Both the position numbers and the translations under genes were made by a program. From contig JAGOVC010000005.1 of NCBI GenBank assembly GCA_018060955.1, positions 1 through 44,970 of the forward strand: a DNA stretch of 44,970 bases. The letters run 5' to 3'. Each line of letters opens with the position of its first letter. Positions within the stretch are counted from its first letter, which is position 1. Under the pieces are notes generated by a model. That model was not told the origin of the DNA, did no database searches, and saw nothing but the letters and a program-made list of their open reading frames with translations. This stretch comes from Candidatus Woesebacteria bacterium. GTDB lineage: Bacteria; Patescibacteriota; Microgenomatia; UBA1400; UBA12028. This document shows, one piece after another, positions 35,481-43,379 of the stretch.

Positions 35481-35552
35481 ATGAAGAACCAACACGTCAT
35501 TACCATTAACACTCTCACTGTCCTTCGCGGACTGGGGGTTTGTGTGGCGTAA
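35481..35552 (+). CDS. Putative 23-residue leader peptide of an attenuator
   Basis: A 23-codon ORF beginning ATG AAG AAC and ending GTG GCG TAA, placed 12 nt after the TATAAT of a consensus promoter. The peptide is rich in Thr, Ile, Leu and Val in its middle (VITINTLTVL) and ends RGLGVCVA. Its last codons encode the 5' arm of an antiterminator hairpin (35534-35545). The placement is that of a translated attenuator leader: efficient translation to the stop would cover this arm. There is no Shine-Dalgarno, so initiation would be leaderless or near-leaderless. No known leader peptide is recognised. Confidence 0.5.
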   Translation: MKNQHVITINTLTVLRGLGVCVA

Positions 35553-35606
35553 TGATGTAACATTATTTAAAACACAACACCCCCGATTAACACCCGGGGG
35601 TTTTTT
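35534..35606 (+). terminator. Attenuator: alternative antiterminator and Rho-independent terminator
   Basis: Terminator: ACCCCCG (35579-35585) pairs with CGGGGGT (35595-35601) around a 9-nt loop, followed by six T (35601-35606). Antiterminator: GGGGGTTTGTGT (35534-35545) pairs with ACACAACACCCCC (35572-35584) along its full length with one bulged C, enclosing a small TAATG/CATTA hairpin. The two structures share the CCCCC strand and exclude each other. The antiterminator 5' arm overlaps the last codons of the leader ORF. Confidence 0.7.
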
Positions 35607-35624
35607 GTTGTGAGAAAGGAAGAT

Positions 35625-35804
35625 ATGGAAAATTTAACTCCATATGCCAAACAAAATGAAGCTTGGATTCAAGCTGCTCGAGTAAGTGCGAAAACAGGTG
35701 AAATGCCAACAGTTCTAGAGATTGATGGGAGTACTTTATTCCGAAAGGTAACTGAAAATAATTCAGAGAGCATTTGGTATGTTCAAAAAGGCAATCGCCA
35801 ATAG
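35625..35804 (+). CDS. Small hypothetical protein behind the attenuator
   Basis: A 59-residue soluble protein that I do not recognise. The ATG at 35625 has a strong AAAGGAAG Shine-Dalgarno 3 nt upstream; an in-frame GTG at 35610 is less likely. The sequence shows a helical N-terminal half (YAKQNEAWIQAARVSAKTGE) and a short beta-like C-terminal half. It is followed 8 bp later by a second small gene with its own AGGAG, so the two are an operon controlled by the promoter at 35440 and the attenuator. Confidence 0.7.
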   Translation: MENLTPYAKQNEAWIQAARVSAKTGEMPTVLEIDGSTLFRKVTENNSESIWYVQKGNRQ

Positions 35805-35812
35805 GAGTTTCT

Positions 35813-36085
35813 ATGACACAGGAGCAAAGAAACTCTGAACACTATAAAGAGAAATTAGATAAAGCAGAAGCAGTAACTAACGGCAGATTAAACGCAATAA
35901 CTACGCGTCGACTCTGGCTTGGATTCGTCACCTCGGAGGAAGAACATAATGAGTTTCTTAAGGCACTTGGAATTTATGCGAACCCGTTCATGGCGTACCT
36001 TATCATTGAAGCAGAAAAACAAAGCAAACTCGGTACGAATGAGGTTCTTGAGAAACTAAAAGTTTGTCGGCCTGCTAGAAATTAG
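35813..36085 (+). CDS. Small hypothetical protein, second gene behind the attenuator
   Basis: A 90-residue, mainly helical soluble protein of unknown function. The ATG at 35813 has AGGAG with a 5-nt gap; the frame is open upstream to 35774, but there it only overlaps the preceding gene. The N-terminal part is highly charged (EQRNSEHYKEKLDKAEAV), and a more hydrophobic segment follows (FLKALGIYANPFMAYLIIEA). It converges with recJ, the two stops overlapping by 11 nt. A two-gene small-protein module such as toxin-antitoxin is possible but not supported by any recognised family. Confidence 0.7.
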   Translation: MTQEQRNSEHYKEKLDKAEAVTNGRLNAITTRRLWLGFVTSEEEHNEFLKALGIYANPFMAYLIIEAEKQSKLGTNEVLEKLKVCRPARN

Positions 36086-37724
36086 CATTCCGAATCATAA
36101 ACTGTAAAGTTGTCTTTTGATTCCACACATTTTTGTGTAGATGTCCCGCGATAGAGACCCAGGATTGAGGAATGAAGTCTTCAATCCTGGAACCCATCCC
36201 AAAGCCTATTGCTGAGAGTACTTCATTCGGTTGTCCACCTTTGGGTAATACACTCACCTTTAGATGTTTCCCTTCTTTTCCGATCGCAGACGAAGAGAGA
36301 ATTTGAAGATCGTTGACAACAAATACAGGTTCTCGATTCCCAGAACCAAATGGGGCCAGAAGTTCCAAATGAGAAACGGTATCTAAGGTCAATAAACCTG
36401 GAGGCAGAACACAGTCAATATCTATGGTGGGTCGGAATGCGGTTGCATCAATTTGTTCTTTTGTAATTTGACGGAGTCGTAACTTCACTGTTTCAATTTT
36501 AGAGCTTTCGACTTTAAAACCTGCCGCCATTGGATGTCCACCAACCTCCAGTAAATCGTCAGCGATTTGTCGCAAAAGATCGGTGATATTTACTCCCGGA
36601 ATACTGCGACATGATGCTTTACTTGTCAATTCTCCCACGCTGATACAAATACTCGGTTTGTGGTATTTTTCACAGAGTCTTCCGGCGATCAATCCGATTA
36701 CGCCTTCATGGAAATCAGCATCCTCGACTATGATAATATGTTCATCCTTCCATTCACTGGCTCGTAGAAGTGCTTTATCAATTAACTGCTGGGTCAAATC
36801 TTGGCGCGTTTGGTTCACTTGTGATAACCGCCCTATTAGTTCAATGACTCTATCTGGCTTTTTGGTACATAAGGCACGTAGTGCGTCCAAGGCATGTTCC
36901 AGTCGTCCCATGGCATTGATTCGGGGAGCAATTACGAAATTGACGGAATAGACATCTAGTTTCCCTAGAGATAGCCCTGCTGATTCGATCAGCTTTAGTA
37001 ATCCCACTCGGGTTGTTTTGTTTAATTGTTCCAAACCATACTTTGCAAATGAGCGATTGGCTTCAAGCAGTGGAACTTGGTCTGCAATCGTAGCAATGGC
37101 ACATAGATCAATTAGTTGTTGAGTAAAATCCGTGCTTTGTCCAAAGTGCTTTTCTAGTTGAACTGCGACCATCCACGCTACCGTCGCGCCACATAATCCG
37201 GTCGAATGAAGTAGTACATCGACGGAAGGAACATGATCGTCAGGTTGATGATGATCGGTTAATACGGTATACACGCCTTTTACTCGTAGGTGCTCCCATT
37301 GGCGATGGGCAACGATTCCATTATCAACAGAGATAAGTATTGCGGGAGTACAGGTTTCAAAGAGTTCATCCAGACCTTTTTTGGACAGTCCGTATCCGTG
37401 CCTCTCTCGGTGGGGAATAAAGGGAACTACTTTAAATCCTAAGGCGTGCAATGTCTCCCAGAGTATTGCGGTGGCACACACCCCATCACAGTCATAGTCG
37501 CCATAGATGGCAATGGTTTCCTTGTTCTTTTTGGCATCCTCTAGACGTGCGATGAGCTTATCTAGCTGATCTGTTGATAATCCCACTTGTTCATAGGTTA
37601 GTTCTAAAGGTGGGATTGGATGAAGAAATGTCTCTTTATTGGTGATGGCTCGATTCGCAAGAAGAATCTCTTGAATTTCTGCAAGACTTGAAGGGACTAC
37701 GTTAGAAAGAAGGTTCCATTCCAT
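36075..37724 (-). CDS. recJ: Single-stranded-DNA-specific exonuclease RecJ
   Basis: A 5'-3' exonuclease of the DHH superfamily, 549 residues from the proposed start. Motifs: IYGDYDCDGVCATAIL (motif I), ISVDNGI (motif II), VLTDHHQPDD (DHH motif III), then NAMGRLEHALDAL, EGVIGLIAGRLCEKYHKPSICIS and the DHHA1 block VGGHPMAAGF. The C-terminal OB fold follows. The frame extends to 37757 but MEWNLLSN at 37724 matches the usual start. The start is only 47 nt from that of cca on the other strand (14 nt with the longer form), so the two genes share promoter DNA. Confidence 0.95.
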   Translation of the reverse strand: MEWNLLSNVVPSSLAEIQEILLANRAITNKETFLHPIPPLELTYEQVGLSTDQLDKLIARLEDAKKNKETIAIYGDYDCDGVCATAILWETLHALGFKVVPFIPHRERHGYGLSKKGLDELFETCTPAILISVDNGIVAHRQWEHLRVKGVYTVLTDHHQPDDHVPSVDVLLHSTGLCGATVAWMVAVQLEKHFGQSTDFTQQLIDLCAIATIADQVPLLEANRSFAKYGLEQLNKTTRVGLLKLIESAGLSLGKLDVYSVNFVIAPRINAMGRLEHALDALRALCTKKPDRVIELIGRLSQVNQTRQDLTQQLIDKALLRASEWKDEHIIIVEDADFHEGVIGLIAGRLCEKYHKPSICISVGELTSKASCRSIPGVNITDLLRQIADDLLEVGGHPMAAGFKVESSKIETVKLRLRQITKEQIDATAFRPTIDIDCVLPPGLLTLDTVSHLELLAPFGSGNREPVFVVNDLQILSSSAIGKEGKHLKVSVLPKGGQPNEVLSAIGFGMGSRIEDFIPQSWVSIAGHLHKNVWNQKTTLQFMIRNANF

Positions 37725-37771
37725 AGCAAAAAAACAAACAGTTCGTCGATGCTCCATGCTATCATACCTTC

Positions 37772-39205
37772 ATGAAACTGGAGCTTCCTATTTCCGTCCT
37801 CTGTATTGTAATGCGACTGCAACAAGCCGGGTATACCGCCGAAATCGTCGGTGGGGCCGTCCGCGATGTGTTGCTCAATGTTCCAACGAAAGATTGGGAT
37901 ATCACGACCAATGCAAAACCAGAAGAAATCTTGCCACTGTTTACGGATAGTTTCTACGAGAACAATTACGGAACGGTGATGGTAGCCCAAAAGCATTTAA
38001 GTGAACAATGTAACTTTCCCTGCCCAGCTGGCGAAGAAGATCTCATTTTTGATATCACAACTTATCGATCAGATGGAGAGTACCGCAATCATCGTCAGCC
38101 GGAGGACGTGACCTGGGGAACGACTATTGAAGAGGACTTGAAGCGTAGAGACTTTACCATCAATGCCATATCTCTTTCGATTGGAAAACAGTCGCTAGAA
38201 TCTTTGGATCTCTTAGCGCCTGCAATCAAGATAGATTGTACACTTATTGATCCGTTTTCTGGGCAAGCGGATCTGGAAGCAAAAAGAATTAGAACAGTCG
38301 GAGTAGCCAGTGAACGATTGAATGAAGATGCACTGCGGATGCTACGTGCAATTCGCTTTGCCGTGACATTAGGGTTTGTAATTGATCAAGAAGTCGGAGA
38401 TGCGATCGCGGAGCATGCAGCTTCTCTTTCAGTAATTAGCTGGGAGCGAAAAAGTAGTGAGTTTTTAAAAATGATTGCTAGCCCTTCCCCTTCGGTAGCA
38501 ATCCTCTTTCTTGATCGATTTGGGTTACTCGAAAACATTGTTCCCGAACTGTTACCCATGAAAGGTGTCAAGCAATCTGGACATCACATTTATGATGTCT
38601 GGGAGCATTCGATCCGTGCGCTCGAAGCATGTAGCTCACCTGACCCCGTCGTGCGACTAGCAACTCTGATGCATGATGTAGGAAAACCACTAACGTTCCA
38701 ACAAACAGATCAAGGAACAATCACCTTTTATAATCATGAGGTCGTGGGAGCTCGCGTTGCAAAGCAAGTTGCAGGACGGCTTCGACTGGCAAAACATGAT
38801 TGCGATCGAGTGTTTACCTTAGTTCGTTGGCACATGTTTACCTATGAGAGTTTTGCAACTGACGCGTATATCCGTCGATTCATTCGCCGTGTCGGTTTGG
38901 AGAATATTGAAGACATGTTTGCACTGCGCACAGGAGATCGTGTCGGAAGTGGCAGTAAGGCTTCTAGCTGGCGATTAGAGGAGCTCAAGGAACGTATCTG
39001 GGCAGAGTTGCATCAACCACTAAAGATTACGGATCTTGCCATCAACGGAAACGATATTATGCAGACCTTGTCAATTTCTCCAGGACCACTGATTGGAAAG
39101 ATTCTTAATGCTCTTTTGGAAGATGTACTGGAAGACCCTGCACACAATACCAAAGAGTATCTTCAAGAGATGGCAAAGAAGCTTTCAAGCGACCTTGCTA
39201 GTTAA
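37772..39205 (+). CDS. cca: CCA tRNA nucleotidyltransferase with HD domain
   Basis: Adds CCA to tRNA 3' ends; needed here because the two tRNA genes in the window lack encoded CCA. A class II nucleotidyltransferase of 477 residues. Head: EIVGGAVRDVLL and DWDITTNAKPEEI (metal-binding Asp pair). Neck: EEDLKRRDFTINA and ERLNEDALRMLRAIRFA. An HD domain follows with DVWEHSIRALEA and LATLMHDVGKP, a phosphohydrolase-like module present in many bacterial CCA enzymes. TATCAT, in an extended -10 context (TGC before it), lies exactly 6 nt before the ATG. The stop overlaps that of the convergent gene at 39202 by 4 nt. Confidence 0.95.
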   Translation: MKLELPISVLCIVMRLQQAGYTAEIVGGAVRDVLLNVPTKDWDITTNAKPEEILPLFTDSFYENNYGTVMVAQKHLSEQCNFPCPAGEEDLIFDITTYRSDGEYRNHRQPEDVTWGTTIEEDLKRRDFTINAISLSIGKQSLESLDLLAPAIKIDCTLIDPFSGQADLEAKRIRTVGVASERLNEDALRMLRAIRFAVTLGFVIDQEVGDAIAEHAASLSVISWERKSSEFLKMIASPSPSVAILFLDRFGLLENIVPELLPMKGVKQSGHHIYDVWEHSIRALEACSSPDPVVRLATLMHDVGKPLTFQQTDQGTITFYNHEVVGARVAKQVAGRLRLAKHDCDRVFTLVRWHMFTYESFATDAYIRRFIRRVGLENIEDMFALRTGDRVGSGSKASSWRLEELKERIWAELHQPLKITDLAINGNDIMQTLSISPGPLIGKILNALLEDVLEDPAHNTKEYLQEMAKKLSSDLAS

Positions 39206-39948
39206 CTCTCAATCCCAGGAAACTTGATTTGGATGTTTGCCTTACTTCGGATCTCATTAATCCAGGTACTGACTTCTTGCTGGAATTTTTGATCTTCAAG
39301 CTGTTGTCGAACCATCTGCTTAGCTTGTGCTTCTGGCATGGATTTATAAAAGTCCTTGTTGGTAGTGAATGTTTCATTCACTTCTTGATCGGTAACAGTG
39401 ATCTTGTCGGCCAAAATCTTTTTAACAGCAAGTTGGAGTTCGATTCGGCGCTTCAGCTCTGTTAAGGACAGTTGCTGGGCTTCTAAAATAGCATTGATTC
39501 CACCGGAACTACTTGCTTCCAATTCGATCTTGGCAATTTCTTTATCAACATCTTCAGTCGGAACTGAAACATTGGCTGAACGGACTGCTTGCTCAATCAT
39601 GGATTCTGTTGCCATTGCATTGAGTTGTTCCTGACCAAATTGTTCATGCAATTTTCCAAAATACTGCCAGACATAGATTGGTTGTCCGTTTACGACGACT
39701 GGAGTAAGTAAGTAGCGATATCTAAAGAAGGCTACAGCGGCAATCAACAACACTGCAGCAATGATGAACCATTTCTTGGAACTTGGCTTGTCTGCTACTG
39801 CCACAACGCGTTCTGGTTGTTCAATATCTTCGTCTAATTCATCCACTTCATTTTCAACGAACGTTTTGGTGACGGGTTCCATTTTTCTTGGAGCTCGTGC
39901 TTTGCGAGCTGACTCTTCTTTGGGGGTGATTGTTGATTTCTTTTTCAT
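39202..39948 (-). CDS. SurA N-terminal-domain-like membrane-anchored chaperone, no PPIase domain
   Basis: A 248-residue protein. A charged cytosolic N-terminus (about 1-58, Lys/Arg then Glu/Asp-rich) leads to one membrane helix (about 59-76), then VNGQPIYVWQYFGKL and helices typical of the SurA N-terminal fold (ATESMIEQAV, ELKRRIELQLAVKKILADKI, VTDQEVNETF, PEAQAKQMVRQQLEDQK). The parvulin PPIase domain that normally follows is absent. It probably acts as an extracytoplasmic foldase-like holder of secreted proteins. The promoter at 39955-39982 is leaderless in layout. Confidence 0.85.
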   Translation of the reverse strand: MKKKSTITPKEESARKARAPRKMEPVTKTFVENEVDELDEDIEQPERVVAVADKPSSKKWFIIAAVLLIAAVAFFRYRYLLTPVVVNGQPIYVWQYFGKLHEQFGQEQLNAMATESMIEQAVRSANVSVPTEDVDKEIAKIELEASSSGGINAILEAQQLSLTELKRRIELQLAVKKILADKITVTDQEVNETFTTNKDFYKSMPEAQAKQMVRQQLEDQKFQQEVSTWINEIRSKANIQIKFPGIES

Positions 39949-39954
39949 GTCGCA

Positions 39955-39982
39955 ATAATACCAGAGATGAATGAAATGTCAA
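39955..39982 (-). promoter_or_regulatory. Promoter of the SurA-like gene, leaderless layout
   Basis: On the minus strand, TTGACA (39977-39982) and TATTAT (39955-39960) with a 16-bp spacer. The -10 hexamer ends exactly 6 nt before the ATG at 39948, so transcription should start at the A of the ATG. Confidence 0.72.
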
Positions 39983-40004
39983 AATAGTTACTCTAAAATG
40001 GCGA

Positions 40005-40034
40005 ATAAAAAAGCACTCTATCACTAGAGTGCTT
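40005..40034 (-). terminator. Rho-independent terminator of tRNA-Gly
   Basis: On the minus strand AGCACTCT (40026-40033 complement) pairs with AGAGTGCT (40012-40019 complement) over a 6-nt loop, followed by TTTTTATT. It begins 7 nt after the tRNA 3' end. Confidence 0.8.
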
Positions 40035-40040
40035 CTGTAG

Positions 40041-40111
40041 AGCGGGTAAGGGGAGTCGAACCCCTCTCTTCACCTTGGAAGGGTGACATTGAACCGATCA
40101 ACTATACCCGC
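40041..40111 (-). tRNA. tRNA-Gly(UCC)
   Basis: Full cloverleaf on the minus strand: acceptor GCGGGTA/TACCCGC, anticodon stem TCACC/GGTGA with loop CTTCCAA (anticodon TCC), T arm GGGG-TTCGACT-CCCC, and discriminator T, usual for bacterial glycine tRNA. CCA is not encoded. It has its own promoter and terminator. Confidence 0.96.
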
Positions 40112-40125
40112 AAGTTAAGACACAT

Positions 40126-40153
40126 AGTATAGCAAACTCTGCTTAATCTGCAA
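40126..40153 (-). promoter_or_regulatory. Promoter of tRNA-Gly
   Basis: On the minus strand, TTGCAG (40148-40153) and TATACT (40126-40131) with a 16-bp spacer; transcription should start about 7 nt further on, near 40119, leaving a short 5' leader before the tRNA. Confidence 0.68.
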
Positions 40154-40164
40154 AAGCAGTAGCC

Positions 40165-41355
40165 CTATAAATCTATTGTATGTCTTCCCTTTTCTCTAGA
40201 AACGATAATGACAAATACCATTGCCAGCAGAAGCGCTATTCCTGCACCCACAAATGCGGTTTGATCTGAATAGATCGTTAAATATCCCCCAATGATCGGA
40301 CCGAAAATGTTGGCAATACTCATATACGACTGGTTGATTCCCAGAATTCCACCCTGATCTTCTGCCTTTGTGTGCTTGGAAATGATGGATGTAATTACCG
40401 GTGCTAAAAAGGCATTTCCGATAGAGACAACGATGGAGGCTCCGATAAAGGGTAATAGTGTCGTTGAGAGGGCCATGAGTCCAAATCCAACCGCTGTTAC
40501 GATCACTCCGAAGAGAAGTAATGGGATCTCGGCAATTTTTTTGACCACTCTACCCACCACAAAGCCTTGCATGATCAAACCTACGATTCCAAAGATCACA
40601 AACAACAAGGAAACCGAACTTGGAGGAAGTTTCAAACTATCATTGGTAAAGGTTTGGAAACCTAAGATGAAAATTGAAAAGGCAATGTTCACTAAGAACG
40701 TAATTGACAATAACAACCCCACAAATGGCTCAAAGAGTGAATTGAATACTTTCTTAAAGTTAAATACCGATCCTAATGATAGTCGTGCTGTTCCTTTGTC
40801 CTGTAACGACTCCTTTAAGACAAACTGGGCAAGGAGCGCACAGATTAATGACACTGCAGCCGCAAGAAAGAACGGTAGTCGCACGGAATACTGACTCAAA
40901 ATTCCCCCGATTGCCGGTCCAAACAAAAATCCAAATCCAAACGAAGCTCCTAACATCCCAAACCACTTGGTACGCTCTTTTGGTTTTGTTAGATCCGAGA
41001 TCACCGCTTGCGCCACCGAGATATTACCACCGGAGATACCGTCCAGAATTCTAGCTGCAAATAACATGAGCGCACTATTGGCAAATCCGAATAGCAAGAA
41101 CGATAGTGCCGAGCCAAGCACACTAAAAACAAGAAGTGGCTTTCTTCCATACTTATCCGAGAGTCGGCCGATGATCGGAGTTGCGATGAATTGGGCAGCA
41201 GAAAATGAGGCGAATAATAGCCCACTTTGGACATTAGTAATTCCAAATTCTTTTCCAAATGAGTACAAGAGCGGAATAATAATGCCGTAGCCGAGAGCAT
41301 TCACCACCGCCACGAACGAAATGACCCATAAGGATCGAGTATTTTGTTTATCCAT
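40165..41355 (-). CDS. MFS transporter, TetA-like DHA1 drug:H+ antiporter type
   Basis: A 396-residue, twelve-helix major-facilitator protein. Motif A is GRLSDKYGRKPLL between helices 2 and 3; FAARILDGISGGNISVAQAVISDLT and the following FGFGFLFGPAIGG (motif C-like, antiporter type) place it with the TetA/DHA1 efflux carriers. A central cytosolic loop separates helices 6 and 7 (KESLQDKGTARL). Substrate unknown: tetracycline-like drugs or small metabolites are family options. No regulator of the TetR type is adjacent. It lies just upstream of the tRNA-Gly promoter and downstream of the sugar-nucleotide genes on the same strand (32 bp gap). Confidence 0.92.
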   Translation of the reverse strand: MDKQNTRSLWVISFVAVVNALGYGIIIPLLYSFGKEFGITNVQSGLLFASFSAAQFIATPIIGRLSDKYGRKPLLVFSVLGSALSFLLFGFANSALMLFAARILDGISGGNISVAQAVISDLTKPKERTKWFGMLGASFGFGFLFGPAIGGILSQYSVRLPFFLAAAVSLICALLAQFVLKESLQDKGTARLSLGSVFNFKKVFNSLFEPFVGLLLSITFLVNIAFSIFILGFQTFTNDSLKLPPSSVSLLFVIFGIVGLIMQGFVVGRVVKKIAEIPLLLFGVIVTAVGFGLMALSTTLLPFIGASIVVSIGNAFLAPVITSIISKHTKAEDQGGILGINQSYMSIANIFGPIIGGYLTIYSDQTAFVGAGIALLLAMVFVIIVSREKGRHTIDL

Positions 41356-41387
41356 AAAACGTTTCCAATTGAAGATTGACTGTAAGA

Positions 41388-42206
41388 CTATTTTGCCATG
41401 ATCGAGCGCACTTTTGTAGTATCCAGTGCCGTATTCTTTTGATATGGTCGTGGATTGCTTGCTAAGTATGCTGCTAAACTTCCCTCTTTTACTTCTCCTG
41501 GAAGATCAAATTTCTCTTTTACCCACAGTGCAAAACTGTAATCCGAAAACACAGATTCTGTGGTGGTATGAAAGATTCCTTGTGGCTGTCGCAATGCTAT
41601 CTGTAGCAGCAATGTACTGAAAGTCTCAATTGCGGTTGGTGTCCAAGATGTATCAGAAAATTGGGGTGGCAAGGTTCCCTCTTCCAGCTTTGCTTTGATC
41701 TTATGCAGAATATCTAGTTTAGGGAATTCATCTTCTCTGTATGGTCGATCAATCCGAAGAATTGAAAACTTACCATCCAAAGAGAGGACCTCTTCCTCAG
41801 CGTAAGCTTTTGTTTGTCCATACCATTCAATCGGCGACGGCGCATCCTCTTCGGTATACAGTCCCTGCTTTGTACCGTCAAAAACGTAGGCAGTTGAGAT
41901 ATGAATTAGATACTTTCCTGTCTCCTTGGCTGCGGTAGCAATATTGCGAGTTCCAAGTACATTGACCTTGTATGCCATCCCCTCTTTATCTCCGGTCTGT
42001 TCAAAAGCTTTTTGGGTGTCGGTAAACGCGGCGAAGTGCACTGCTACTGGCGCCTCTGATTTTTTGAATGCCTCCATCACTTGATCAGCATTCAAAATGT
42101 CTACCCCGGTAGTGAGATCTAAGTTTAAAAACGAGTGTTCTTCGGAGTGCATCTGTACGAATTTGGATCCAACCAGTCCTGATAATCCGGTTCCAATAAT
42201 GTTCAT
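41388..42206 (-). CDS. NAD-dependent epimerase/RmlD-like sugar-nucleotide reductase
   Basis: A 272-residue short-chain dehydrogenase of the extended type. Rossmann motif IGTGLSGLVGS at the N-terminus, VAVHFAAFTD, STAYVFDG (the RmlD-type S-T-x-Y-V-F-D-G) and the catalytic WYGQTKAYAEE (Y-x-x-x-K). The C-terminal part is shorter and less conserved than in classic dTDP-4-dehydrorhamnose reductase, so RmlD is likely but not certain. The ATG at 42206 follows the rfbB stop by 1 nt and has a GGGAG Shine-Dalgarno inside the rfbB end, giving translational coupling. An upstream open extension to 42284 is rejected. Confidence 0.87.
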   Translation of the reverse strand: MNIIGTGLSGLVGSKFVQMHSEEHSFLNLDLTTGVDILNADQVMEAFKKSEAPVAVHFAAFTDTQKAFEQTGDKEGMAYKVNVLGTRNIATAAKETGKYLIHISTAYVFDGTKQGLYTEEDAPSPIEWYGQTKAYAEEEVLSLDGKFSILRIDRPYREDEFPKLDILHKIKAKLEEGTLPPQFSDTSWTPTAIETFSTLLLQIALRQPQGIFHTTTESVFSDYSFALWVKEKFDLPGEVKEGSLAAYLASNPRPYQKNTALDTTKVRSIMAK

Positions 42207-42207
42207 A

Positions 42208-43224
42208 TTAGACACTCCCTGCGTACTGTTGCTGATAATAGGTTTGGTATTCTCCAGATTTCGCACGTTTCCACCACGATTCATTTTCTTTGTACCATGC
42301 TACTGTTTTCTTGATTCCCTCTTGCAGCGTGCAACTTGGCTTCCATGACAATTCACGTTCAATCTTGCTCCAATCAATGGCATAGCGGACGTCATGACCA
42401 GGGCGATCGGTGACATATTCAATCAGTGACTCATCCTGACCCATTTCTGAGAGGATCATTTTAATTACTTCGACATTGGGAACGTCTTGCGACATTCCAC
42501 CTACACAGTATGTTTCTCCTTCTTTGCCCTTTAATAACACGGCTTCGATCGCGCTACAGTGGTCTATCACATATAACCAGTCACGGACCTGCAATCCATT
42601 ACCATAGACAGGGATCTTTTTCCCCTCCAGCACGTTAGTGATTGCGAGAGGAATCAGTTTTTCTGGAAAATGAAATGGACCATAGTTGTTACTACAGTTG
42701 GAGATGGTATATGGAAGCTTGTAGGTATCACCGAAGGCACGGACGAGATGGTCAGAACCCGCTTTGGATGCGGAGTATGGCGAATGCGGATCGTATTTTG
42801 TATTTTCATTAAATTTCTGATCTGAGCCTAACTCCAACGAACCGAACACTTCATCGGTACTAATGTGATGAAAACGCTGCACTTTTGCCTGGACCGCTTC
42901 TTGCAAGAGAACTAGGGTTCCCTCGACATTCGTACGCACAAATGCGGTGGGATCTTTAATCGATCGATCCACATGGGTCTCAGCCGCAAAATGAACTACC
43001 ACATCCACACCTGCGATTGCCTCATGAACTGTCTGGGGGTCGCCGATTGCGCCTTTGATAAAGGAGTAGTTAGGATTGTTTTGGACGGAAGTTAAATTCT
43101 CAAGGTTACCTGCATAGGTAAGACTATCTAAATTGACAATTTGATCGGATGGATGACCAGCTAACCAATATTGAATAAAGTTGGAGCCGATAAACCCCGC
43201 TCCACCTGTTACCAATAACCTCAT
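42208..43224 (-). CDS. rfbB: dTDP-glucose 4,6-dehydratase
   Basis: A 338-residue enzyme converting dTDP-glucose to dTDP-4-keto-6-deoxyglucose, the first committed step to dTDP-rhamnose and related sugars. Blocks: LVTGGAGFIGSNFI (NAD binding), NLDSLTYAGNLENL, VHFAAETHVDRSI, HISTDEVFGSL with the catalytic Asp-Glu, PYSASKAGSDHLVRAF (Tyr-x-x-x-Lys), NCSNNYGPFHFPEKLIPL and GNGLQVRDWLYVIDHC. Every hallmark is intact. An AAAGG Shine-Dalgarno precedes the ATG. It forms an operon with the RmlD-like gene; the other rml genes (rmlA, rmlC) are not in the window. Confidence 0.96.
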   Translation of the reverse strand: MRLLVTGGAGFIGSNFIQYWLAGHPSDQIVNLDSLTYAGNLENLTSVQNNPNYSFIKGAIGDPQTVHEAIAGVDVVVHFAAETHVDRSIKDPTAFVRTNVEGTLVLLQEAVQAKVQRFHHISTDEVFGSLELGSDQKFNENTKYDPHSPYSASKAGSDHLVRAFGDTYKLPYTISNCSNNYGPFHFPEKLIPLAITNVLEGKKIPVYGNGLQVRDWLYVIDHCSAIEAVLLKGKEGETYCVGGMSQDVPNVEVIKMILSEMGQDESLIEYVTDRPGHDVRYAIDWSKIERELSWKPSCTLQEGIKKTVAWYKENESWWKRAKSGEYQTYYQQQYAGSV

Positions 43225-43295
43225 AGTAAACCTTTCTATTATCAGTGATGGTCTTCATTCTATCAGATTCGGACTTATCCCTAGGGAAGTTCTCC

Positions 43296-43379
43296 ATGCC
43301 AGATCTGTTGAATGAAATAATAACCTATTTCCAGAACAATGATCCTATAGCAGATTATGTGTTTTCAACTAAAATCTGA
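43296..43379 (+). other. Short repeated ORF, copy A
   Basis: A 27-codon plus-strand ORF whose N-terminal pattern M-x-D-L-x-N-E-I-I-T recurs in copy B (43941-44018). About fourteen of twenty-five aligned residues agree, and several codon differences are synonymous (CTG/CTT, ACC/ACT, CCT/CCC, GTG/GTT, TCA/TCT). It overlaps the 3' end of the MOSC gene on the opposite strand. Function unknown; it could be a peptide gene, the remains of a larger duplicated gene, or non-coding repeat DNA. Confidence 0.45.

Noticed and set aside
35481-36085. Toxin-antitoxin system
   Set aside because: Two small adjacent genes invite the idea, but neither matches any toxin or antitoxin motif I know, and the attenuator is not a usual feature of such loci.
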